This document shows, piece after piece, positions 1-6,222 of a DNA stretch of 6,339 nucleotides. The position numbers were made by a program, and so were the translations under genes. Within the stretch, counting starts at the first letter, position 1, and every line of letters begins with the position of its first letter. The DNA lies in assembly GCA_017577345.1 (NCBI GenBank), contig PITX01000084.1:1-6339 (forward strand), read 5' to 3'. Under the pieces are notes generated by a model. The model was not told where the DNA came from. It was given only the letters and a program-made list of their open reading frames with translations, and ran no database searches. Source of the DNA: Clostridiales bacterium (lineage in GTDB: Bacteria > Bacillota > Clostridia > Oscillospirales > Oscillospiraceae).

Positions 1-551
1 AAGCGCTGGTTGACAAGGTCGATAACAACGACAGGCTTGCACCCATCATTCAGGCACTCGGCTGCGGTATCGGCGAGGAATTTAATCTGGAAAAGCTCCG
101 CTACCACAAGATCATCATCATGGCGGATGCCGATGTGGACGGCAGCCATATCCGCACGCTGATGCTGACCTTCTTCTTCCGCTATATGCGCCCGCTGATC
201 GAGCAGGGCTATGTCTATGCCGCCGTGCCGCCGCTGTATAAGCTGACGAAGGGCAAGACGGCTCGCGTTGCCTACTCCGATGAGGAGCGTGACGCGATCT
301 CCGCAGAGCTGCGCGAGGACAATGTCAACACGAAGATCGTCATCAGCCGCTTCAAGGGTCTGGGCGAAATGGACCCGCACGAGCTTTGGGAGACGACCAT
401 GGATCCCGAGCGCCGCAGTCTGCGCCGGATCACCCTGAACGACGCGATCCGTGCAGATCAGACCTTCACCGTCCTGATGGGCGAGGAGGTCGAGCCGAGA
501 AAAGAATTTATCGAGCGTAACGCCAAGTACGCCGTCAATCTGGATTTCTGA
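1..551 (+). CDS. gyrB: DNA gyrase subunit B, C-terminal part (5' end outside window)
   Basis: The reading frame is open from base 3, giving 182 codons to the TGA at 549-551; GyrB is usually about 640 residues, so the ATPase and transducer domains lie upstream of the window. The visible part holds the second half of the TOPRIM domain, with the Mg-binding acidic motif in [10 protein letters not shown] (Asp codons at 126, 132 and 138), followed by the typical PPLYKL and RFKGLGEM segments that contact GyrA and DNA, and the characteristic family C-terminus ending NLDF. GyrB supplies ATP hydrolysis and the metal site for strand cleavage by gyrase, acting with GyrA in the cytoplasm to introduce negative supercoils. 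There is no E. coli-type long insertion in the visible TOPRIM part, as expected for Gram-positive GyrB. The adjacent gyrA supports GyrB over the paralogue ParE. The ATG at 120 is an internal methionine, not the start. Confidence 0.97.
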   Translation, partial: ALVDKVDNNDRLAPIIQALGCGIGEEFNLEKLRYHKIIIMADADVDGSHIRTLMLTFFFRYMRPLIEQGYVYAAVPPLYKLTKGKTARVAYSDEERDAISAELREDNVNTKIVISRFKGLGEMDPHELWETTMDPERRSLRRITLNDAIRADQTFTVLMGEEVEPRKEFIERNAKYAVNLDF

Positions 552-559
552 GGAGGTGA
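551..559 (+). promoter_or_regulatory. Strong Shine-Dalgarno of gyrA
   Basis: AGGAGGTGA is a nine-base match to the 16S rRNA anti-Shine-Dalgarno tail and begins on the last base of the gyrB stop codon. It lies 6 nt (AGGAGG core: 9 nt) before the gyrA ATG at 566. A second ATG at 562 in another frame also falls in range (5 nt from the core) but opens only a six-codon frame, so 566 is chosen by family homology. Confidence 0.9.
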
Positions 560-565
560 CAATGT

Positions 566-3091
566 ATGGCAAAAAACCGTGATTATAAGCCGGAGGATAT
601 TCAGTATCCCGATCAGACGATCGTGACGAACGACCTCGTCAAGGAAATGGAGACCTCCTTCATCGAATACGCGATGTCCGTCATTGTCGCCCGTGCACTG
701 CCGGATGTGCGTGACGGTCTGAAGCCTGTCCACCGCCGCATCCTGTATGCAATGTATGAGGACAATCTGACCAGCGACAAGCCGTTCAAGAAGTCCGCGA
801 CCTGCGTCGGTGATGTGCTGGGTCGTTATCACCCGCACGGCGACGCCTCCGTCTATGACGCCATGGTGCGTCTGGCGCAGGACTTCTCCATGCGTTATCA
901 GCTCGTTGACGGTCACGGCAACTTCGGCTCCATCGACGGAGACCCCCCTGCCGCCTACCGTTATACCGAGGCGCGTATGAGCAAGCTCGCCAACGAGATG
1001 CTGCGCGACATCGACAAGGAAACGGTGCAGTGGGTGCCGAACTTCGACGAAAGCCGCAAGGAACCGCTCGTTCTGCCGTCCCGCTTCCCGAATCTGCTGG
1101 TCAACGGCTCTTCGGGTATCGCCGTCGGTATGGCGACCAATATCCCACCGCATAACCTCACCGAGGTCATCAACGCCTGTCTGTGCATTCTGGACGATCC
1201 GGAGGCGACGCTTGCCGACCTCATGCAGCACATCAAGGGACCGGACTTCCCGACCCGCGGCATCATCATGGGCAGAAGCGGTATCCGCAATGCCTACGAG
1301 ACCGGCAAGGGCAGAGTGGTCGTCCGCGGACGCACCGAATTTGAGGAATACGGTCATGACCGCATCCGCATCATCGTGACGGAGCTGCCGTATCAGGTCA
1401 ACAAGAAAACACTGGTCGAAAATATTGCCGACCAGGTCAAGGAAAAGCGTCTGGAGGGCATCTCCGACCTGCGTGACGAGTCTGACCGCAACGGTATGCG
1501 CATCGTCATCGAACTGAAAAAAGACGCCAATCCGCAGGTCGTTCTGAACCGTTTGTTCGCGCAGACCGCCCTGCAATCGAGCTTTTCCGTCAATATGCTG
1601 GCACTGGTCGATAACCAGTCACAGCCGAAGATCCTCTCTTTGCGCCATGTGCTGGATGAATACCTCTCCTTCCAGGAGGAGGTCATCATCAACCGCACGA
1701 AGTACGACCTCAGAAAGGCGAAGGAACGCGCCCATATCTTAGAGGGCTTGATCATCGCGCAGGACAATATCGACGAGGTCATCAGGATCATCCGCAGCGC
1801 CTATGACGACGCGAAGGAAAAGCTGATGGAACGCTTCGGCCTCAGCGAAATTCAGGCGCAGACCATTCTGGATATGCGCCTGAAAGCCCTGCAGGGTCTG
1901 GAGCACGAGAAGCTCCTTGCCGAGTATGACGAGATCGAAAAGAAGATCGCCTACTATGAGAGCGTCCTGAACGACATCAATCTGGTCAGGGGCATTCTCA
2001 AGGACGAGCTGTCCGCCATCCGCGACCGCTACGGCGATGAGCGCCGTACCGAGATCGTCGATGTCGTGGACGACATCGACGACGAGGATCTGATCGAGGA
2101 ACGCGAAAGCTGCTATACTCTCTCCGAGGGCGGCTATATCAAGCGTCTGCCGGTCGATACCTACCGCAGTCAGAGACGCGGCGGCAGAGGCGTGTCCGGT
2201 CAGAGCCTCAAGGACGAGGACTACATTAAAAATCTGTTTATCGCCTCGACGCATGACTACCTGCTGTTCTTCACGAACATGGGCAGAGTCCACCGCCGCA
2301 AGGGCTATCAGATCCCCGAATCCGGTCGTACCTCCAAGGGAACGCATATCGCCAATGTTCTGCCGCTGGAGCCGGAGGAAAAGGTCACGGCGATGCTCCT
2401 GACGAGAGAATTCTCCGAGGACGAGTTTGTGACCATGGTCACACGCCTCGGCACGACCAAGCGCATGCAGATGAGCGAGCTCTACACCGCGAGAAAGGCG
2501 GGCATCCGCGTTTTGACGCTGGATGAGGGTGACGAGCTGATCGCCGTCATGAAGACCTGCGGCGAGGACAATATCCTCATCGCCACGCGCAACGGCCTTG
2601 CCATCTGCTTCAATGAGAACGATGTGCGCTGCATGGGTCGTATCGCGGCAGGTGTCCGCGGCATCCGTCTGAGTGAGGACGACATCGTCATCGGCGCTGC
2701 AGTCGCAGAGCCGGGCAAATGTCTGCTGACCGTCACCGAAAACGGCTTTGGCAAGCGTACCGCCATCGAGCAGTATATGCGCGGTGACGAGGTGCAGAGC
2801 CGCGGCGGCAAGGGCAAGCGCAACTACCACCTGACCGATAAGACCGGTCTGGTCGCGGGCGCAGTCGTCGTCAGCGAGGACGACGATGTTCTGCTGATCG
2901 AATCCGGCGGCGTCATCATCCGTACGCCGGTCAGAAGTATCGGTATTTACGGACGCGATACCCGCGGCGTCACCATCATGCGCATCGAGGACGGCAACCG
3001 CGTGATCGCCATCCAGAGCACCGAGGGCGCAGAGGAAGAGGACACGGAATCCGAGGAGCTTCCCGAGGATGCTGCCGAGACCGAGGAATAA
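566..3091 (+). CDS. gyrA: DNA gyrase subunit A
   Basis: Complete 841-residue GyrA, the DNA breakage-reunion subunit of gyrase. The N-terminal winged-helix/tower region begins with the family signature around residues 35-60 ([20 protein letters not shown]). The active site [10 protein letters not shown] places the catalytic tyrosine at Tyr133, next to Arg132. The quinolone-resistance region around 87-111 ([15 protein letters not shown]) has Ala94 and Asp98 at the positions of E. coli Ser83 and Asp87. The tower and coiled-coil gate follow to about residue 490, then the six-bladed DNA-wrapping C-terminal domain (about 505-818) with the GyrA box QRRGGRG at 536-542, which separates GyrA from ParC; a related QSRGGKG lies at 744-750. 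The tail (822-841) is strongly acidic, as is common for gyrase. The start is about 11 residues longer at the N-terminus than E. coli. The gene is 14 nt downstream of gyrB and surely co-transcribed with it. Confidence 0.98.
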   Translation: MAKNRDYKPEDIQYPDQTIVTNDLVKEMETSFIEYAMSVIVARALPDVRDGLKPVHRRILYAMYEDNLTSDKPFKKSATCVGDVLGRYHPHGDASVYDAMVRLAQDFSMRYQLVDGHGNFGSIDGDPPAAYRYTEARMSKLANEMLRDIDKETVQWVPNFDESRKEPLVLPSRFPNLLVNGSSGIAVGMATNIPPHNLTEVINACLCILDDPEATLADLMQHIKGPDFPTRGIIMGRSGIRNAYETGKGRVVVRGRTEFEEYGHDRIRIIVTELPYQVNKKTLVENIADQVKEKRLEGISDLRDESDRNGMRIVIELKKDANPQVVLNRLFAQTALQSSFSVNMLALVDNQSQPKILSLRHVLDEYLSFQEEVIINRTKYDLRKAKERAHILEGLIIAQDNIDEVIRIIRSAYDDAKEKLMERFGLSEIQAQTILDMRLKALQGLEHEKLLAEYDEIEKKIAYYESVLNDINLVRGILKDELSAIRDRYGDERRTEIVDVVDDIDDEDLIEERESCYTLSEGGYIKRLPVDTYRSQRRGGRGVSGQSLKDEDYIKNLFIASTHDYLLFFTNMGRVHRRKGYQIPESGRTSKGTHIANVLPLEPEEKVTAMLLTREFSEDEFVTMVTRLGTTKRMQMSELYTARKAGIRVLTLDEGDELIAVMKTCGEDNILIATRNGLAICFNENDVRCMGRIAAGVRGIRLSEDDIVIGAAVAEPGKCLLTVTENGFGKRTAIEQYMRGDEVQSRGGKGKRNYHLTDKTGLVAGAVVVSEDDDVLLIESGGVIIRTPVRSIGIYGRDTRGVTIMRIEDGNRVIAIQSTEGAEEEDTESEELPEDAAETEE

Positions 3092-3123
3092 AACCTCGAT
3101 GCCCCGAAAAACCGCTCAGTTTT

Positions 3124-3155
3124 GTCATTGCGAGCAGCGAAGCTGCGTGGCAATC
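3124..3155 (+). repeat. Palindromic repeat unit R1
   Basis: Arms GTCATTGCGAG (3124-3134) and CGTGGCAATC (3146-3155) flank the inner hairpin CAGC-GAA-GCTG (3135-3145). ATTGC pairs with GCAAT, then a small internal loop, then the GCAGC/GCTGC stem with a GAA loop. Confidence 0.85.
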
Positions 3156-3273
3156 TGTGCCTATCAGGTTTCGATTGCTGTTCCGTCATACGGTGCGGTC
3201 TGTCTGATTGGTATTTGTCTCGATACAGTCGTGCTTATTATCATCGGAAAAAAATGAAAATCTGATGCGGACG

Positions 3274-3307
3274 GATTGCCACGCCGATTTCATCGGCTCG
3301 CAATGAC
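3274..3307 (-). repeat. Palindromic repeat unit R2
   Basis: Reverse-strand copy with the same arms (GATTGCCACG at 3274-3283, CTCGCAATGAC at 3297-3307). Its inner stem is CCGAT-TTC-ATCGG (3284-3296), different in sequence from R1 but still a perfect 5-bp hairpin, with the loop reading GAA in unit orientation. Confidence 0.85.
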
Positions 3308-3367
3308 ACGACTGAAAAACTTTCCGTATAAACCGAGTTTGACATTTTGAGAATACTTCCCGTTTCT

Positions 3368-3441
3368 GTCATTGCGAGGGAGCAGCGCGACCGTGGCAAT
3401 CCGTCCGCAGCAGGCTTGCACCGAGGTCAGTCTGCAATGAC
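3368..3441. repeat. Short degenerate inverted pair of the same repeat family (R3/R4)
   Basis: The + strand unit R3 (3368-3401) has intact arms GTCATTGCGAG and CGTGGCAATC around a 13-nt centre (3379-3391) that no longer forms a clear stem. It is followed by CGTCCGCAGCAG, the same inner flank as seen (reversed) beside R2. The pair closes with GCAATGAC at 3434-3441, the exact inverted counterpart of the left 8 nt; the rest of that right unit (R4) is decayed. The total of 74 bp suggests an internally deleted relative of the larger elements. Confidence 0.6.
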
Positions 3442-3470
3442 AAGTCTGACAATTTATCTGCAGCGTAATT

Positions 3471-3499
3471 TTGAAACAAAAATCATATAGAAACAAAAT
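3471..3499 (+). promoter_or_regulatory. Weak candidate promoter for the zinc-ribbon operon
   Basis: TTGAAA (3471-3476) and CAAAAT (3494-3499) are separated by 17 nt within an AT-rich stretch just upstream of the first operon gene. The -35 matches 5 of 6 consensus bases and the -10 only 4 of 6, and the start site would fall close to the ribosome binding site, so this is tentative. Confidence 0.25.
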
Positions 3500-3504
3500 G
3501 GCTG

Positions 3505-3511
3505 AAAGGAG
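3505..3511 (+). promoter_or_regulatory. Ribosome binding site of the zinc-ribbon gene
   Basis: AAAGGAG lies 8 nt before the ATG at 3520 and fixes that start, which also places the first zinc-ribbon cysteine at residue 3. Confidence 0.85.
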
Positions 3512-3519
3512 ACAATACG

Positions 3520-4248
3520 ATGAAATGTAAGAATTGCGGCAAGGAAATCACCGAACGCAAGCCCTTCTGCACCGAATGCGGCGCACCGCTGGTCTGGGAG
3601 GACGAGATGAAACCCACGGAAATCATGAACGAAGCTCCCGTACAGCAGCCCTATGCAGCGGCGGCTGCACCGGCATATCAGGCACCCGCCGCACCGGCAT
3701 ACACCGCACCGGCACCGCAGCAGACCTATGCTCCCCCGGCATATCAGGCACCGACCGCACCGGCATACAAGGCACCGTCTGCTCCCGTCTATGCTGCACC
3801 GCAGCCCGTCAGAGAGAAAAAGAAGGGCAATGGCGGCAAGATCGCGCTGATCATCGTTACCGTCGTCCTTGCACTGGCACTGATCGCCGCAGGTGTCGTT
3901 GCCTTCCTGCTCTACCGCGAAAATCAGGAATTGGCGGATACCGTCAGCTCCCTGGAGACGGAAAATGCGACGCTGAATCAGGAAGTGAAAAAGCAGTCTG
4001 ACGACTATGATTCCCTGATGGAGGAGTATGATCTCCTGTTGGACGACTACAACGACATCTGGGATGAATATTCATTCTATAATTGGAATGCCGTGGTGTG
4101 CAGTGAGGACAACCAATACTACCATACCTATGACTGTACCGACTGGAATCGGGATTACTTCTGGATCTTTAACAGCGAATATGCAAAGTACAAGGAGTAT
4201 ACGCCCTGCCCCAACTGCCAGCCGCAAGGAGATATGGATGAACCCTGA
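3520..4248 (+). CDS. Zinc-ribbon, proline-rich, single-pass membrane protein with C-terminal Cys/His motif
   Basis: A 242-residue protein of unknown function with five clear parts. An N-terminal zinc ribbon of the double-zinc-ribbon/zinc_ribbon_2 type uses Cys3, Cys6, Cys17 and Cys20 (CKNCG ... CTECG). A Pro/Ala/Tyr-rich linker (about 39-96) contains two tandem 22-residue repeats. A basic stretch (REKKKGNGGK, 98-107) precedes one hydrophobic helix (about 107-132). An acidic, heptad-like coiled-coil segment follows (about 133-182). The C-terminal domain has His202-x3-Cys206 and a final PCPNC (Cys230, Cys233), resembling the YHxxxC ... PCxxC putative metal-binding module found at the ends of some Gram-positive surface or secreted proteins. 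By the positive-inside rule the ribbon is cytoplasmic and the coiled coil and second Cys/His site are outside; this is inference. It is the first gene of a three-gene operon and its end overlaps the next gene by 11 nt. Confidence 0.88.
   Translation: MKCKNCGKEITERKPFCTECGAPLVWEDEMKPTEIMNEAPVQQPYAAAAAPAYQAPAAPAYTAPAPQQTYAPPAYQAPTAPAYKAPSAPVYAAPQPVREKKKGNGGKIALIIVTVVLALALIAAGVVAFLLYRENQELADTVSSLETENATLNQEVKKQSDDYDSLMEEYDLLLDDYNDIWDEYSFYNWNAVVCSEDNQYYHTYDCTDWNRDYFWIFNSEYAKYKEYTPCPNCQPQGDMDEP
3670..3801 (+). repeat. Two tandem 66-bp in-frame repeats in the proline-rich linker
   Basis: Copies at 3670-3735 and 3736-3801 encode residues 51-72 and 73-94, each beginning PAYQAP and containing PAY-x-AP about ten residues later. 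The first 41 nt of the copies are nearly identical, the rest is diverged. This suggests a duplication of a 22-codon unit in a flexible spacer. Confidence 0.8.
4226..4231 (+). promoter_or_regulatory. Ribosome binding site of the YcxB-like gene, inside the upstream gene
   Basis: AAGGAG sits 6 nt before the ATG at 4238, within the last codons of the zinc-ribbon gene. It selects 4238 over the many upstream in-frame ATGs and suggests translational coupling. Confidence 0.85.
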
Positions 4249-4819
4249 AGATGAACTGATCGAAGAAACGCAGGCCGAGGAGCTTCCTGCACTGGAACCG
4301 CCGCTTTTTGCGGCGGAAACCGTCCTGAACGCGGAGCGTCAGCTCGAAGCGTCCAAGGCGGTCAGCCCGAAGCTGCCGAAAATCCTTTCCATTTTCTGCA
4401 TTGTCTTTGCCGCTGCGGCGATCGGCGTGCTGCTGTGGCTGTATTTTACCCGCGGCGATAAGAACAATCTGATCATGGCGATCGTGATCGTTCCCGTGGC
4501 GGGCTATATGCTCTACAGCCGTTTCGCCATGCCGAAAAAGGCGATGCAGCGATGGGAGGAAAAGCTCCTGACCGCCTACGGCTGTACGGAGCTGCACCTT
4601 TTGACCGAATTTTACGATAAGGCACTGGCGCAGACGCTCAGGGAGGACAGCGACCTGACCACCGAGGGCTACAGTGCCATCACCGAGTTCAAGGAGACAG
4701 AGCACCTGTTCCTGCTGCGCCACAGCGCACAGCAGTGGTATTTCGTTGAAAAGACCGGCTTTACCGTCGGCACGGCGGACGAGTTCCGCACCTTCATCAC
4801 CGAACGCATCGGAGGTTGA
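4238..4819 (+). CDS. Two-TM membrane protein with YcxB-like C-terminal domain
   Basis: A 193-residue protein. Residues 1-47 are acidic and probably disordered (MNPEDELIEE start). Two hydrophobic segments, about 48-70 and 77-94, are separated by a short TRGDKN turn, so both ends are expected in the cytoplasm. The remainder (about 95-193) looks like the YcxB-like C-terminal domain: a short helical run, then alternating strands (YSAITEF, HLFLL, QWYFVEKTGF) ending in a helix after FTVGTADEFRTFI. In this family the pattern of Tyr/Ile, Leu-rich strand, Val-x-Lys, and Gly before a C-terminal helix is typical. No enzymatic residues are evident and the family has no established biochemical role. The frame is open further upstream (from 4028), but that part is an out-of-frame shadow of the preceding gene. 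The gene overlaps its upstream neighbour by 11 nt and ends 2 nt before hemW. Confidence 0.85.
   Translation: MNPEDELIEETQAEELPALEPPLFAAETVLNAERQLEASKAVSPKLPKILSIFCIVFAAAAIGVLLWLYFTRGDKNNLIMAIVIVPVAGYMLYSRFAMPKKAMQRWEEKLLTAYGCTELHLLTEFYDKALAQTLREDSDLTTEGYSAITEFKETEHLFLLRHSAQQWYFVEKTGFTVGTADEFRTFITERIGG
4811..4815 (+). promoter_or_regulatory. Ribosome binding site of hemW, inside the upstream gene
   Basis: GGAGG lies 6 nt before the ATG at 4822. An in-frame TTG at 4816 directly abuts the GGAGG and could not use it, so ATG 4822 is preferred. Confidence 0.85.
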
Positions 4820-4821
4820 GC

Positions 4822-6024
4822 ATGGCATTTTTCCTGACAAAAAGCAATGCGGAGGACAAACGCCTCGGCATCTATATCCATATTCCGTTCTGCAAGAGCA
4901 AATGCGAATACTGCGATTTCTATTCCGTCGGCGGCGGCAAGGATCCGCGCATGGTGGATCACTATCTGCAGGCACTGGCAGACCATATCAAGGAATCGGG
5001 CAAGCTGGCACCGGATCACCTCGTCGATACCGTGTATTTCGGCGGCGGTACACCGAGCTTCTTCGGTCCGGAAAATCTGGAGAAGATCGTGGACGAGATC
5101 CACCGCAATTTCCGTCTGAGCGTCGAAGCGGAGATCACACTGGAGGCCAACCCCGACAGCGTGACGCTGCAGGGGCTGAAACGGCTGGTACGCGCCGGCT
5201 TTAACCGCATTTCCATCGGCGTGCAGTCCGATGACGACGAAATGCTGAAAAAGCTCGGCCGTCCGCACACCTATTATCAGGCAAAGCAGGCCGTGCAGAT
5301 GGCGCGGCAGGCGGGCTTCGGCAATATCAGCCTCGATCTGATGTACGGTCTGCCCAATCAGTCCGTCATGGCGTGGAAGGAGACATTGCAGAATGTGCTG
5401 ATGCTTCGTCCGGAGCATCTTTCCTGCTACGCGCTCAAGGTCGAGGAGGGAACGCCCCTGTGGAGCTACCGCGACTGCGCCGGTCTGCCCGACGACGACA
5501 CGCAGGCGGATATGTATCTGGCGGCGTGCGAAATTCTGCACGAATACGGCTATCAGCACTACGAAATTTCAAATTTCTGCAAGAAGGGCTTCCGCTCCAG
5601 ACATAATATGAAATACTGGAACGGCAGTGAATATCTGGGCTTCGGTCCGACCGCCGCTTCGGATTTTGCGGGCAAACGCTTCACGATCATTCGAGACCTC
5701 AAGGGTTACATCGCCGGAATCGCCAAAAAAGGAGCGATTTTGAGCGAATGTGAAGCGATCCCTCAAAGAGAGCGTGCCGGGGAATATGTTATGCTCCGTC
5801 TGCGCACCTATGAGGGCATCAACCGGGAGGAATACGAGCGCAATTATCTCATGCCGTTTGACCCGCTGGAGCAGCTCATGGAGAAATTTGCCGAGTGCGG
5901 CTATGCAGAGCATGTCCGCGACCGTTGGCGCTTGACCGAGCGCGGCTGGCTGGTATCCAATCAGATCATTCTTGCCCTGCAGGAGCTGCAGGCGCGATCG
6001 ACCCCGCTTGCGAAGAAGCGGTAA
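4822..6024 (+). CDS. hemW: Radical SAM heme chaperone HemW
   Basis: A complete 400-residue radical SAM protein of the HemN/HemW family. After HIPF comes the 4Fe-4S motif Cys24-x3-Cys28-x2-Cys31 followed by Asp-Phe; the coproporphyrinogen dehydrogenase HemN has an extra Cys at the Phe33 position, so this is HemW and not HemN. The SAM-binding GGGTPS is at 74-79, with EANPDS (108-113) and the RISIGVQS strand (129-136) of the TIM barrel. HNMKYW (261-266) matches the HNxxYW motif specific to HemW and linked to heme binding. The C-terminal HemN-type domain covers about 300-390. HemW is reported to bind heme and insert it into respiratory proteins; older annotations call it oxygen-independent coproporphyrinogen III oxidase. 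It is the last gene of the operon. In many Firmicutes hemW lies near lepA, hrcA or dnaK, so this position after gyrBA and two membrane genes differs from that pattern. Confidence 0.95.
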   Translation: MAFFLTKSNAEDKRLGIYIHIPFCKSKCEYCDFYSVGGGKDPRMVDHYLQALADHIKESGKLAPDHLVDTVYFGGGTPSFFGPENLEKIVDEIHRNFRLSVEAEITLEANPDSVTLQGLKRLVRAGFNRISIGVQSDDDEMLKKLGRPHTYYQAKQAVQMARQAGFGNISLDLMYGLPNQSVMAWKETLQNVLMLRPEHLSCYALKVEEGTPLWSYRDCAGLPDDDTQADMYLAACEILHEYGYQHYEISNFCKKGFRSRHNMKYWNGSEYLGFGPTAASDFAGKRFTIIRDLKGYIAGIAKKGAILSECEAIPQRERAGEYVMLRLRTYEGINREEYERNYLMPFDPLEQLMEKFAECGYAEHVRDRWRLTERGWLVSNQIILALQELQARSTPLAKKR

Positions 6025-6090
6025 AACCTGACATTTTCTCCGTTCCCGTCCTTCTGAGACTTGTAATAAGCCGGGGCATCTCCCGATCCT

Positions 6091-6124
6091 GTCATTCCGA
6101 GCGAGCGAAGCGAGCGTGGGAATC
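6091..6124 (+). repeat. Palindromic repeat unit R5 with changed outer stem
   Basis: Arms are GTCATTCCGAG (6091-6101) and CGTGGGAATC (6115-6124). Against the other copies, G to C on the left and C to G on the right together preserve the pairing (ATTCC with GGAAT). The centre (6102-6114) has only a weak GC-GAA-GC fold. Confidence 0.8.
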
Positions 6125-6137
6125 CGTCCGTAACAGA

Positions 6138-6164
6138 TTCCGGATTTTTACCGTTTGTCCGGAA
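6138..6164. repeat. Perfect 7-bp inverted repeat at the centre of the second element
   Basis: TTCCGGA (6138-6144) and TCCGGAA (6158-6164) are exact complements around a 13-nt loop. Neither side is followed by a T-run, so it is not a conventional terminator. Confidence 0.6.
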
Positions 6165-6186
6165 AAGTACAATAACGGCAGGGACA

Positions 6187-6222
6187 GATTGCCACGCCGG
6201 TTTGCAACCGGCTCGCAATGAC
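6187..6222 (-). repeat. Palindromic repeat unit R6
   Basis: Reverse-strand copy with GATTGCCACG (6187-6196) and CTCGCAATGAC (6212-6222) around the inner hairpin CCGGTT-TGC-AACCGG (6197-6211), a perfect 6-bp stem whose sequence differs from the R1 and R2 stems. Confidence 0.85.

Larger units (their letters stand above)
3124..3307. mobile_element. MITE/REPIN-like element: two palindromic units in inverted orientation
   Basis: The left unit (3124-3155, + orientation) and right unit (3274-3307, - orientation) carry identical outer arms, GTCATTGCGAG and CGTGGCAATC, as exact reverse complements. Similarity continues inward for about 12 nt (3156-3167 against 3262-3273, 8 of 12 matching), giving terminal inverted repeats of about 44-46 bp around a 94-bp core with no coding content. 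The element starts 32 bp after the gyrA stop. The architecture fits a non-autonomous, transposase-dependent repeat (MITE) or a REP doublet; no transposase is present in the window. No target-site duplication can be confirmed. Confidence 0.6.
3092..3519. other. Repeat-filled intergenic region between gyrA and the zinc-ribbon operon
   Basis: No credible gene lies in these 428 bp. Bases 3124-3307 and 3368-3441 are palindromic repeat elements described separately. The 3308-3367 spacer contains a perfect -35-like TTGACA at 3339-3344 but no matching -10. Bases 3442-3519 are distinctly AT-rich and serve as the leader of the gene at 3520. No convincing GC-stem plus T-run terminator is seen after gyrA, although the paired palindromes could fold in the transcript. 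Short open frames here are conceptual translations of the repeats. Confidence 0.8.
6091..6222. mobile_element. Second MITE/REPIN-like element of the GTCATTGCGAG family
   Basis: An inverted pair of palindromic units, R5 on + (6091-6124) and R6 on - (6187-6222), encloses a 62-bp core with its own hairpin (6138-6164). The element begins 66 bp after the hemW stop, mirroring the position of the 3124-3307 element after gyrA. Beyond the right unit the flank resembles that of R2 for about 15 nt (ACACG, TGAA, TTTCC in the same order), so the homologous right end extends past the palindrome. There is no internal gene and no transposase. Confidence 0.6.

Noticed and set aside
458..2830. Long minus-strand open frames across gyrB/gyrA (458-1576 and 1739-2830)
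   Set aside because: They are antisense shadows of a strongly conserved gyrA in GC-rich DNA; they have no ribosome binding site or recognisable domain.
3069..3257. Small + strand open frame after gyrA
   Set aside because: It begins inside gyrA and mainly translates the palindromic repeat; there is no start signal.
3124..3307. CRISPR array or intrinsic terminators
   Set aside because: The units are inverted, few and irregularly spaced, so not CRISPR; none of the hairpins is directly followed by a T-run.
3339..3367. Perfect TTGACA at 3339-3344 as a promoter
   Set aside because: No -10-like hexamer lies 16-18 nt downstream, and the next repeat element begins at 3368.
4028..4237. Upstream extension of the YcxB-like gene to the ATG at 4028
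   Set aside because: This part reads the zinc-ribbon gene in another frame, is low-complexity and Thr/Ile-rich, and AAGGAG at 4226 points to the ATG at 4238.
4816..4821. TTG start for hemW at 4816
   Set aside because: It touches the GGAGG motif with no spacing, while ATG 4822 has a proper 6-nt gap.
3089..6030. Shared TAAAACCT at the ends of gyrA and hemW
   Set aside because: The match stops at once beyond eight bases and is probably chance, although both lie upstream of repeat elements.
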